Source: Tachypleus tridentatus
Lineage: Eukaryota; Arthropoda; Merostomata; Xiphosura; Limulidae
Direction of reading: 5' to 3'
Assembly: GCF_004210375.1 (NCBI RefSeq)
Contig: NC_134833.1
Span: 141,538,127-141,602,126 of the forward strand
Length of the DNA stretch: 64,000 bases
The notes beneath the pieces are model-generated. The model ran no database searches. It had not been told where the DNA came from and saw only the letters and a list, made by a program, of their open reading frames with translations. Of the stretch, positions 26,501 through 34,175 are shown in pieces (the first letter of the stretch is position 1; each line of letters begins with the position of its first letter). A program made the position numbers and the translations under genes.

Positions 26501-28308
26501 ATAGCCGGAGCAGCACCCCATTCCACTTCAGCATGGTTTTTGAGAAATATGATTTTACAGCACTAATGTGATACAGCAAGTTTAGTGTGTAAAGTCAAAC
26601 ACTGCAAGAAGGGAAAATGGTAGTAAATGTTGTTATACATGTATATTCATTGCTGAAACTATTTTGTTATTTTTATGAACTGAATGCTGCGTTATCTTGT
26701 AGTTTATCATGGGGAAGTACACTTTCAACTGAACTTGGTTAGACCAGGGTGAATTCAAAAATTGAGTAGGAGAACACAAAGGATATCACTGTGGTATGTT
26801 GTGCCATTTTTAGCAAAATAATAAAGTTGTGCAAGATGGATAAAAGTGTGCTAAAGTCACATGTGCAAAGTGAAAAGCACTGTGTAAATGTGAAGGCTTT
26901 CAGTAAAAACTGTACATTAAGTTTCTTTAGAAAAACCAGCTCAGTTGTTTCTTTGGATAACAGGACAAAATCAGGAAGTTGTCAAAAGTTTTGTAAATTT
27001 CTGTTATTGTGAGTCCTTAAAAAAACACAAAAACAGAAGCCTTGAAACGTCACTTAAGAGGCCTTTAATTTTATCATCATGGCTATGTGCAAATCCTGGC
27101 CAAAAAAAAAAGGACTAGTGTATAATATTTGTAGCATATGTGTTGAGCAAGAATATGGGTAAAGTTATTTGGTTTTTTTTCGTTGTCTTTAGGGCCTGCA
27201 GCCAAACATCGGGCAGTAGTTGGATCCCCACCAGACCTCTACAAAATGGCAGACTTGCCTCAAGGAACAATTATTACTCGATTAAATGGACGAGCAAAGA
27301 TGACTACCATCAGGTTTGGGGGGCGGAAACAGACAATAAGCTTAGTTGATGCACCAGATGATGTGTACTTTATAGCCACACCTGCAACAAGGCAAGTTTA
27401 GCTATAGCTTTCTTTAACCATCTTACAGCCAGACAGCTTCTTTCACCCAAGGTTTGGCTAAACACACATGAATTTCTATGAAATGTTTATGTTATAACAC
27501 AGCCCATGAATCTTTCCTGGTTATTGGAATACCCAGCTGTTCCATCCTGACTTTTTGTCATCACAACTTCTGATCAGTGCAAGTTATTTATATAGATTAG
27601 AAATGAAAATTAATCCAGTAATGAAATAAACTGTTTTTACTTTTACCGATTAGAATGCACTGTTTCATTAGTGGGATATTCTTGCTATTTAGGTACGGGC
27701 TAATGGAGTGTGTGACGAGAGGTGACTGTTAATTACTGTAAAATCCTAAAAATCGGTCTTTTAATGAAGATTATTATATGATAAATTTTTATCATTAAAT
27801 GTAACAATTTTTAAAAATAAGTTGTTTTTTTATTTTTGTCATGGTTAGTAGTTTACATGATTATTTAAATCTAATTATTAACAGTTTATTTTTTGTTATA
27901 TCTAGGTACAAATTACTGACTAAATAATATTGTGTATTTTGGTCATTAATATACTGCTGCCTTATGTTTCTTATAATTTATGAACATCTGATGTCTGACT
28001 AACTTCCATAAAACTTGTACTGGAGCATTTTAAAATGTTTACCACTTTTACCATCAATAAAAAAATATTGTATTATGTGAAACAATTCATAAATTGTGTT
28101 TGGTCACTAAAAAATCTGTTATATTACAGAAGCTTTGTACTGTGTGAATAGTTACCATTCTTTACTCTCTGTGAAAAATAGAAAACTTAGAAGACAGCTA
28201 GGGTTGAATGAAGTACGTCGTGCTGCTAGACGACCAAGTAGAAAATTGTATGTAAAAGTTCCACAGTATGGAATCCCATCCTATCGGCAGGTCATCGCAC
28301 AGGAATAG
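4904..28308 (+). CDS. MTA: MTA-family NuRD subunit, 5'-partial, 16 exons in the window
   Basis: MTA proteins scaffold the nuclear NuRD complex: ELM2-SANT holds HDAC1/2 and C-terminal basic motifs hold RBBP4/7. Sixteen exons join in frame into 688 residues plus TAG. In this numbering: BAH C-terminal part about 1-110 ([17 protein letters not shown]); ELM2 about 111-195 ([23 protein letters not shown]); SANT about 211-262 ([20 protein letters not shown]); GATA-type finger C308-x2-C311-x17-C329-x2-C332; two C2H2 fingers (370-390 and 395-418); an RBBP4-binding-like stretch 432-466 ([17 protein letters not shown]); and a second basic motif RRAARRP near the C terminus. Vertebrate MTA1 is about 715 residues; with the missing N terminus (about 60) this protein would be about 750. 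I could not find the start-Met exon in 1-4903, so the gene is incomplete at its 5' end. It lacks the proline-rich C-terminal tail of MTA1. The family call is very secure; which vertebrate paralogue it resembles is not resolvable here. Confidence 0.96.
5882..6069 (+). CDS. MTA: MTA exon, BAH domain
   Basis: Encodes residues 9-71 and contains [14 protein letters not shown] and [20 protein letters not shown], close to invariant MTA BAH sequence. The acceptor is AATTCAG; the donor is GAG/gttagc (gtta rather than gtaa or gtga), and the exon ends in phase 0. The start of the exon is acidic (DEEQEQEVE), a segment that varies in MTA proteins. Confidence 0.95.
6580..6698 (+). repeat. tRNA-derived SINE, family B
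   Basis: Short SINE with a tRNA-like head: TACAACGCTAAAATCAGGGG, B-box GGTTCGATTCC, then TAGTCCATGTGGCTTGCTAT. The predicted anticodon-loop region CTTACAA or TTTACAA resembles tRNA-Val (UAC). It lies in an MTA intron directly before a second copy. Confidence 0.75.
6716..6830 (+). repeat. tRNA-derived SINE, family B (tandem neighbour)
   Basis: Second copy about 135 bp after the first, with the same head (CTGCTAGTACAGTGATAAG), B-box (GGTTCGATTCCCCTCG) and 3' end (ATGTGGCTTTGCTATAAG). The same spacing and orientation suggest a local duplication or a dimeric insertion. Confidence 0.75.
6840..7470 (-). mobile_element. CR1-like LINE remnant
   Basis: Read on the minus strand, fragments across several frames resemble the C-terminal end of CR1/L2-type reverse transcriptases: a block like YLKYCIQF (compare the CR1 motif P-x-LEYC-x-QFW) and downstream [11 protein letters not shown]. 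It has many stops and frameshifts, so it is an old fossil. No ends or target duplication are recognisable. The clade call comes from motif memory. Confidence 0.5.
8778..8895 (+). CDS. MTA: MTA exon, end of BAH
   Basis: Encodes [20 protein letters not shown] followed by [13 protein letters not shown], the conserved C-terminal part of the MTA BAH domain. The acceptor is TTTTTCAG and the donor GAAG/gtatgc, ending in phase 1. The preceding intron is 2.7 kb and carries two SINEs and a LINE remnant. Confidence 0.96.
9848..11315 (+). pseudogene. Tc1-like transposon relic
   Basis: Degenerate Tc1/mariner element in the MTA intron before the ELM2 exon. The left end after TA reads CAGTATTGTCCAAAAGTGTT. 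Broken transposase pieces include a helix-turn-helix-like WTFQQIAT (about 10245), [18 protein letters not shown] (about 10490), [12 protein letters not shown] (10599-10634, the first catalytic Asp block) and a [16 protein letters not shown] block. Several in-frame stops and shifts break it, so no active protein is possible. The right end is approximate: a weak inverted match (CTTAACACTTTAC) lies near 11298-11312. Confidence 0.75.
13565..13608. repeat. Compound microsatellite (AC)n(TC)n(ACTC)n
   Basis: Uninterrupted runs of AC, then TC, then ACTC units in the intron just before the ELM2 exon at 13720. Confidence 0.9.
13720..13822 (+). CDS. MTA: MTA exon, start of ELM2
   Basis: Encodes [20 protein letters not shown] then [14 protein letters not shown], the N-terminal ELM2 segment (human MTA1 has LTDKQIDQFLVVARS). 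The acceptor is TTCCTCCAG and the donor TGTAG/gtaagt, leaving 2 nt of an Arg codon. The preceding intron is 4.8 kb and contains a Tc1-like transposon relic. Confidence 0.95.
14529..14580. repeat. Compound microsatellite (GT)n(GA)n
   Basis: About 16 GT units followed by about 10 GA units, in an MTA intron. Confidence 0.95.
14933..15032 (+). CDS. MTA: MTA exon, ELM2 core
   Basis: Encodes [20 protein letters not shown] then [13 protein letters not shown], almost identical to vertebrate MTA1. In MTA1 this segment wraps HDAC1 and helps form the inositol-phosphate pocket (known for the family). The acceptor is CATCACAG and the donor TTTG/gtgaga, phase 0. Confidence 0.97.
15468..15656 (+). CDS. MTA: MTA exon, ELM2 end and SANT start
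   Basis: Encodes 63 whole codons, starting [14 protein letters not shown] and containing [24 protein letters not shown] and IRQDF. This is the ELM2-SANT junction and first SANT helices. The acceptor is TATTCAG and the donor TTTT/gtatgt. Conservation with vertebrate MTAs is very high. Confidence 0.97.
15779..16034 (+). repeat. tRNA-Thr-like SINE, family A
   Basis: Head GGCCAGGTAGTTAGGGTGC, B-box GAGCTCGAATCCC, then the family body (AATTATAATGTGATGGTCAG, CATTGGTAAAATATTAGCCC, GCTAAATTAGAGATAGCTAA) and an A-rich end. It sits in the MTA intron between the two SANT exons. Confidence 0.8.
16342..16475 (+). CDS. MTA: MTA exon, SANT end
   Basis: Encodes [20 protein letters not shown], then an Ala/Glu/Lys-rich helix ending in [19 protein letters not shown] is the signature third SANT helix of MTA proteins. 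The acceptor is GTACAG; the donor AATTA/gtgagt leaves 2 nt of a Tyr codon. Confidence 0.97.
16752..16865. repeat. Two-copy tandem duplication, about 52 bp
   Basis: A 52-bp unit beginning AAGGTTAATTTTATACAAAA is followed by a 53-bp copy at 16804 (one inserted T) and the start of a third unit at 16857. Near-identity indicates a recent slippage or duplication event. Confidence 0.9.
16939..17018 (+). CDS. MTA: MTA exon, linker and first half of GATA finger
   Basis: Encodes a short low-complexity linker ([19 protein letters not shown]) then RPCESCY, the first C-x2-C pair of the GATA-type zinc finger. The acceptor is the weaker GGATAG; the donor TACA/gtgagt is phase 1. The linker is shorter than in vertebrate MTA1. 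Confidence 0.93.
17759..17875 (+). CDS. MTA: MTA exon, second half of GATA finger
   Basis: Encodes [20 protein letters not shown] then [17 protein letters not shown]. The cysteines complete C-x2-C-x17-C-x2-C; WYxWGPP and WKKYGGLK-like blocks match vertebrate MTAs. The acceptor is TCTTACAG and the donor CTTG/gtaagt, phase 1. Confidence 0.96.
18574..18719. repeat. Two-copy tandem duplication, 73 bp
   Basis: A 73-bp unit beginning CCTGATTCTAACAGTTGTTT is repeated at 18647 with a single difference near its end. It is intronic, with no coding sense seen. Confidence 0.92.
21084..21170 (+). CDS. MTA: MTA exon, start of first C2H2 finger
   Basis: Encodes [18 protein letters not shown] then [11 protein letters not shown]. 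It supplies the two cysteines (370, 373) and the aromatic of a C2H2 finger completed by the next exon. The acceptor is CAACCTAG and the donor CAAG/gtcagc, phase 1 on both sides. This segment has no counterpart in the human MTA1 I remember. Confidence 0.88.
21992..22056 (+). CDS. MTA: MTA exon, first C2H2 histidines and second C2H2 cysteines
   Basis: Encodes [20 protein letters not shown] then GK. His386 and His390 complete finger 1 (C-x2-C-x12-H-x3-H), with a classical linker-like RPHRC, and C395-x4-C400 starts finger 2. The acceptor is TTTACAG and the donor AAAG/gtaagt, phase 0. Confidence 0.92.
23157..23382 (+). CDS. MTA: MTA exon, second C2H2 end and RBBP4-binding-like region
   Basis: Starts [16 protein letters not shown], completing finger 2 (C-x4-C-x12-H-x4-H). 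Then come [32 protein letters not shown] and VAVKQEC, which align with the MTA1 R1 region that binds RBBP4 (family knowledge). The acceptor is ATTTCAG; the donor GAAT/gtatgt leaves 1 nt of a Cys codon. Confidence 0.95.
25022..25213 (+). CDS. MTA: MTA exon, proline-rich C-terminal region
   Basis: Encodes [40 protein letters not shown], then a proline-rich end ([10 protein letters not shown]). Conservation is lower than in the domains; the first residues align with the ECTARLPE region of MTA1. The acceptor is ACTCCTAG and the donor AAAG/gtacag, phase 1. Confidence 0.9.
25821..25937 (+). CDS. MTA: MTA exon, PTIL-KR-YEQ-NGVD motif
   Basis: Encodes [16 protein letters not shown] then [18 protein letters not shown]. 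The second part matches the SPTILGKRSYEQHNGVDG block of vertebrate MTA1. The acceptor is GTTTTTCAG and the donor GATG/gtaaaa, phase 1. Confidence 0.94.
26141..26250 (+). repeat. Degenerate SINE, family B
   Basis: Head CCCCCAGTGGGACAAAGATA, a decayed B-box region (GGGTTTCATTTCCCCTC) and 3' block GGACACAGTAGATAGACCAG. Located in an MTA intron. Confidence 0.6.
26709..27012 (+). pseudogene. BED/C2H2-finger-like transposon protein fragment
   Basis: Starts MGKYTF, frameshifts, then continues ISLWYVV, a lysine-rich piece, and [20 protein letters not shown] followed by CTLSFF. The LKSH-x3-EKH arrangement resembles the end of the BED-type fingers found at the N terminus of many transposon-derived proteins. 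At least two disruptions are present. Function and superfamily are not resolvable. Confidence 0.35.
27193..27391 (+). CDS. MTA: MTA exon with non-canonical GC donor
   Basis: Encodes [19 protein letters not shown], a basic stretch, then [18 protein letters not shown], matching the WIDAPDDVFYMATEETR block of MTA1. The acceptor is GTCTTTAG. The donor reads ACAAG/gcaagt, a GC-AG intron: no GT nearby keeps the frame, whereas the GC site joins to the last exon as [11 protein letters not shown]. Confidence 0.93.
28182..28308 (+). CDS. MTA: MTA terminal coding exon
   Basis: Encodes [20 protein letters not shown] then 21 residues ending VIAQE and TAG (28306-28308). EVRRAARRP aligns with ETKRAARRP of MTA1, its second RBBP4-binding motif (family knowledge). 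The protein stops soon afterwards, without the proline-rich SH3-ligand tail of MTA1. The acceptor is AAAAATAG. Confidence 0.95.
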
Positions 28309-31300
28309 CCCTGGTTACCTGACCTGCACTTACAAGCAGACAGATAAAACTGCAGTGAATAAGAAGGCAGGCAGGGTGAAGATTGTGTGTGTGCTGATCA
28401 CGTTTGAAGTTTATATGATAAGGATTCTTTGGGAATAAAAGACATTCCGTGCAGATGAACAACGTTCTGTGTGTCTAAGTGCTTGTGGAGAAAAGGAATG
28501 AAAACATGAGATGGTGTGTTTGTGATCTGATCGGGAAATGGTGGACATTTTAACAGAAAATTGTAAACAAAAATTTTGTTCTTGCCCTCGCCTATAAATG
28601 ATAGTGACCTTTACAACAAGTGAATAAAAACAGAGGTTGTATTTTAAAAACCAAAAGGGGTATCATTCAGAGTTAAATCCAGATAGATAACAACTGTATA
28701 AAAATGCAGACAAGTATCACATTGTAACATTGGTGATTGTGTTGTTTACTTTGTAACTTCTAACATTTTGTCTGTCATAGACAAATTCACAAAGTTTTCA
28801 GCATACAGAATTTAAAAGTCAAGATTTGTATGTCAGAAGAAATTATACTGTTTGTTAGAGATCCCCTCAAGGAGTTTTCAGACTTAAAATACCCATCCCC
28901 TGAATTATTAGTTCATCTACAATATAATGAAAGGATATACACTGTAGAATAAGGTGGGGACTTTTTTGTTTTTTATGCCAGTGCCAGGTGGGTCCAGTAT
29001 TTATACAGATTACCATAATATGGGTAAGCCTGGTGGTTTGGAATATTTGTTCTTGTATTTGAATTAAATGAAGTTTCTCTTCTGTAATGTTTAAATGTCA
29101 CCATATTGGTAGTGTTATTTTATACCTGAAAAATTCTTGAACAAAATTTTTATTATTATTTTTTAATGTGTATCCAACCTGTATGGTAGTTCCAGACATA
29201 ACACTGTTTTTCAAGTTGTCCCCTATTAAGCACAATTTTCCAATTTAATTTGAGAAAATCAAACTTAAAATATTTAATGGATTTAAAATTTCTTAAAAAT
29301 ACAAATTTCATCATTTGTTACTGATAATTTTGAATTACATTTTTGATGTCCATGTATCATAAATAATACAATTAAATCTATTGGTTTATACAAAATATTT
29401 TTAAAGATTGTACTTTCAATTTTTCAACACCTTTACAAGTAAATATATCTGTCACAGGAATTTTAAAATGTTACCTCTACCTCACCTCTCTTTTAGATAG
29501 AAAACTTTCTTTGACCTGTTTGGAGCTATGTGTTGTACATAATATCTTTTCTGAATAATTTTGTCTTTTTTTGGTGTAGCTATAAAAATTGTATTACCTT
29601 ACTTTCAAGTTTTCATAATTTGCCCATGAGAAGAAAAATCAATTCTTCAATCAGTAATTTATAACAAGTTTAAAAAAAAACCTTCACCAAAGATTAACCA
29701 AAGTCAGTATGCAAGTTTTGGTGGGACTGGGCAGGTTGTTTACACTTACAATTAGACAAACTTTAAACAAACCAGAACCTTGTTTGGAGTGTCATGGCTT
29801 CAGTTTAATATATGTCTTTTCAAAATAGTTAAATCACTGCATGATAACAGCTGAATGAAACTTGTTATTTTTTGTAAAAAAAACAAAGCAAAACTTGTCC
29901 ATCATATGTATTTTAAGAAATGAACAAAAATTAATCAAAAGGCATGAAGCCAAACTTATGAAACAAACGTTTTGTTTTTGGGTGTTTTTTTTTTTACTAG
30001 TTAGTTTTTATTGCACTTGTAAATGAGTTTCACGTGGAGTATCATACAACAATTTGTTTTTGTTAGTTCAGGTGTAGTGTGTACTCAATTTCATGCCACC
30101 ATCAGGGGGAGAAACTTGTTCCCTTTCTTTTCCCATTAGAGGTTGTTCAGATTCTATTGAAGGGATACTTAGTAGGAACTTGTCAAGTATTTATTTTGTC
30201 ATTTTGTATAATGCTTTTGCAAAATGTCTCATAATAAAAAGTATTCAAAGAGATATAGAGTTTGAATTTCTTGATCAGAAAAATTTCATAAGGCTGTTTT
30301 ATTTAATATGTTATTTATTCTCCCTTTCAAAAATACAGATGATGTTTCTTCATTATCTTTTTTCCTTTGGAATAATTACATGAATACCAGGACATAAGTA
30401 GAATTTAGGATGTTTGTAGTCCACAGTTTTTATATTTTGTGCTTGGATATTCTACTTTTCTCAGGCCTCTTTAGTACTGTTTATAAATAATAATGAACTA
30501 ATTTTTGTGTGGTCTTTTTTGGCAAAAAATGAAACAGAAGATCCTTTCTTTAAAAACAATTTATCTATCAGTGGGCAACTTGAAGTTCTCAGAATCAACT
30601 TAATAATACTTGTTTATGTCAAGTCCTCAGATCATATTAGCAGTTTCTTTGAATTCTCTCAGTTTTATTTCAGTAAGTTTAAAAGTTTTTCACAACACTT
30701 TTTTTGGGCTAGTCCAAAAATCGTTTTTTAAAATTTGGATAAGGTGATAGTCCTGAAGTTTTTGTGCTTCATTGTTTGGTCTATTTATAGTAACGTATGT
30801 ACAAAATTAAACTAAAAATAGGAAAGGTGAAACTTTAGGTTGTTTCATTATCAAATATTTAATGCACATGGACAGAGAATAATAACAAATAATCATGCTA
30901 TAAGAGGTGTATTCCAGATCAGCTGTAATTAAATCATTTATAGTTCCACAATTAAAAAAACAGTAATTTACTTCCAGTTAAACCCTTTAATTTGCTCTCT
31001 TACACTCAGTACATCATTAAATGTACAAAATTAAAATATCATTCTAAACATATCTACTTTTCAGTCATCTCTACACTAGTTTTTTTTTTTGTTCTGTTTA
31101 GAATTGGCAGGAGTCTTTTGTTAGTTACAGGGAAAGTATCCATTTTGCTGATGAAACACTATCACCACATTTGATCTTCCAACAAATTGAGGTTAACATG
31201 TTGGCCTGGCTTCCATGCCATTTTGTAGAACACTGATTCCCAACTGACAAAACGACAAAATATTGTATTTTAATTCCTAGTGCCTAATCTTTTTGTTAAA

Positions 31301-31760
31301 CTGCTATGTATTAAAAATATTATTCCAAATTCACTAATTTGTTTTGTACTTGATACAGTGACATATTTCCAAGTGTATTAAAATGTTTTTTTTAAATTAA
31401 CCATGTACCTGAAATATAAAGAACTTTCAACATAAAGTACTATAATGTGATAACCTCACTAAGTGAAGAATAATGAAAATCTCTGCAATAGGTGTAAGTT
31501 TTATTGTAAAAAAATGTTCATCATTATAGTATTACAGTTGAACAATGTTAACATGATTCGTTTTACAACTAGTTCTCATAAGTAGCAATCACATTGATGT
31601 TTTAATTTTAACGCCTAAAAGAAGCCAAACATATATCTGAAAAAAAAAATGTTAGTTACACCTGGAGAAACAGAAATAACAATAGTGAAAAGTATTAAAC
31701 TTCAATCAAAAACTAACCAGGAATCTTACTTTCAAAACAAAACAAAAATTACATGTGAAA
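28309..31760 (+). other. MTA 3' UTR and downstream flank
   Basis: No coding potential is visible after the stop. Candidate polyadenylation signals AATAAA occur at 28434-28439 and 28623-28628, with more further on, so the transcript end cannot be fixed. The segment stays AT-rich and CpG-poor like the gene body up to about 31.76 kb, where CpGs abruptly return. That is compatible with a long 3' UTR or with methylated read-through transcription. Confidence 0.45.
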
Positions 31761-32214
31761 CTCAATATCTTGTATAAACCTTCGAAGCTTCCATGTCGTA
31801 GGCGAACGTATAATTTTGTCTAACAGACCACAAATTACATACCTTCGTAGAAACCCTGAAGATCGAGGCAGTAATTAGTATTAAAGTCACAAACGTGGAT
31901 ACGATTTTGGTCGTGGGAGGAGGCTTTTAGCTAGAGCCACCACCTTCAAGACTTTAGGCACCATGGCAATAGCTGTATAAACATCTGAAGTGCTATTCAC
32001 AACACATACCTCAAGTTAGTCAACACTGACTAACTTTATCCATTAGGCCTTTAAAAAGTATTTAATATGATACGCCTAATTCGAACACTTGTTGAAACAG
32101 TATAACCATTTTATTAATAATACAACTGAAATAAGTTTACGACTTTAATCACTTGTTTAACATTAACAGTATATATCTGCTATCACTATCAAAAAGAATG
32201 AAAGCTTGTATTAT

Positions 32215-32310
32215 CACCTGGTGGGTCAGCAATAACTTTACGGGCTTAAACTTAAAAGGTTCGATTCCCTGCGATGGATATAGTCAATTCTGTTAACTAT
32301 ACGCTGCATA
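32215..32310 (+). repeat. Degenerate SINE, family B
   Basis: ACCTGGTGGGTCAGCAATAA head and the B-box-like AAGGTTCGATTCCCTGCGAT; the 3' part has decayed. Confidence 0.5.
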
Positions 32311-32402
32311 TAAAAAATATTTTACTGCTATTAAAGTGTAATATAACTTTAAAATTACGTTAATTTTCTTGCGTAGAATACGATATAATTAGGTGGTTAT
32401 TA

Positions 32403-32490
32403 AACACAGAGGGCTTTCTGTGCTCTGCCTAGCATGGGTATCGAAACAAGGTTTCTAGCAATATAAGGCCGCTGTGCCATCAGGGAACAG
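32403..32490 (-). repeat. Degenerate SINE, family B, minus strand
   Basis: The + strand shows the reverse complement of the family: CTGTGCTCTGCC, GGGTATCGAAACAAGG (B-box complement), GGCCGCTGTGCCATC. Confidence 0.6.
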
Positions 32491-32867
32491 GTGGTTATGA
32501 ACATGTAAAGGTTTCTAATTGCAAGAACGTGAGAAGTGATGTTTTTCGGCAATTTATTTGTAAACTTTGTTGACTGTTTTTGTTTTCTATAAAGGTACGT
32601 TGATAACTGTAATATTAGCTGCAGGTTGAGAAAGCTAAGACAGATTTTTTTTCCAAAATAATTTAAATGTTCTGAATGATTGAACATGTGTCATATCTTT
32701 TTCAAATTGTAATGAAAATTAGGCATGAAATTAGAAACGTGATCTCGAGAAATGGAAATAGTATCTGAAAATGGGAAGTATAAATTAAGAAGCTTTCGAT
32801 TAAGTGTCTCGTTGTGGTAAGCTAGGGTTAACAGAGTAGTGCAGTCTATAAATAAAAATGCTGAATG

Positions 32868-32950
32868 TTGTTAGGCGCAAAACTACACAATGGATTATTT
32901 GTGTTGTACCAACCACGGGTATCTAAACTGAATTTTTTGTATCATAAACC
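32868..32950 (-). repeat. Degenerate SINE, family B, minus strand
   Basis: GCGCAAAACTACACAATGGA, then CCACGGGTATCTAAACTG, the complement of the family B 3' end and B-box. Confidence 0.5.
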
Positions 32951-34175
32951 CGATTAAGTGTAAAAGTAATTATACTGTCATTTTCGAAAGACGTACTTCG
33001 AAAGGTTCTCTCACTGTACACGAAATCACTTCAGGCCGGATATGACTTTGTAACTATAACAATGTTTTTTTAAAATTCTAATTTGGGTATAAGTGTAATC
33101 AGGTTTAATTTGATAGATGAGTTCTCTTCCAACTGAGCTAATGAGGGTAACTCACTAACGCTTGCTATTATCTCGCTTTTCACAACTCAGACTTAATTTC
33201 AGGGTTGTGGGACGACCCCACAATGGGCCCAGTGTAACCTTTTTTGTTTCTTCTCGCAATGTCTTTCTTTTCAGTATTGCTACCTTTATTCATTTTCATT
33301 GCACTTCAAAGGTTTATTATGAAAAGAAAAAAAAATGCAAGCACAATTTTGTACCCTTTTTACAAATGAGTTTTTATTTCATCCGTCCACCAGAGAGTAT
33401 TTCAGCTAGAACTCTATAAACGAAGTAAATTAAGATATACAACAGTAAAAAGTTTTTGTTATCAGACACTACTACAGAAAGTAACACTCGACAGAATTTA
33501 AAGTGTAGGTACTGTTCTAGTTTTGTCTTTTTCGTTGACGAGTTCTAAATTCTCTGGTGAAAATAATTCAATTTCTAGTCCATGAACAATGATATATTAA
33601 TTTATTTATTTCTTAACACATATACAACTTGTAGGCCTAAGTTTACAATTGACTTTTAAACAGTACATTGCTAAAAAGTACTACGATAAGAGTAAAATAA
33701 ATTTATTTGCACAATTTCACGACTAATCGAATCAGTGTAACCGAATATATGCGACAGCTAAATATGTTCCATATAATTAACTAAATAGTTTAGGGTTTGC
33801 TAAACAAAGCTACACAATGAATTACACTGGTCAACAAAATTTTTGTTGCATTTATATCAAACAATTGGTATTACATAATTTCTTGCCCTGATTTCAGATC
33901 TGACGTTAGTTTTTTCCTCAGTGCTCTACTTTTTTGCAATCAAGGTATTTGAAAATCTCAAAATTTCGTCATCATCACATTGACGTCGTAGTCTATCATG
34001 AAAAATATGTGATAAAATATGTTATAAAACTCTTTAATATAGCTGGGCAATAAAAAAGAAAATGCAAGATAGTATAAATGTATTCAAGTTATTTATATTA
34101 ATTCAATTTATTTATATAAAACTGATTAGTAGATAAGACATTTGCTACTATGAGGAGGGAAAGCTCAATTGCAGT

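Larger units (their letters stand above)
4931..28181 (+). other. MTA introns: survey of gene-free stretches
   Basis: I see nothing but AT-rich sequence in the introns 4931-5881, 15033-15467, 17019-17758, 21171-21991, 22057-23156, 23383-25021, 25214-25820 and 27392-28181. The introns with identifiable content are 6070-8777 (SINE pair, LINE remnant), 8896-13719 (Tc1-like relic, microsatellite), 13823-14932 (microsatellite), 15657-16341 (SINE), 16476-16938 and 17876-21083 (tandem duplications), and 25938-27192 (SINE and a BED-finger-like pseudogene fragment). Confidence 0.6.
31761..33797. other. CpG-rich intergenic stretch with SINE fragments
   Basis: No gene is recognised. It contains decayed family B SINEs and otherwise unique AT-rich sequence. 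CpG density rises sharply at about 31.78 kb relative to the preceding 28 kb. Confidence 0.5.
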
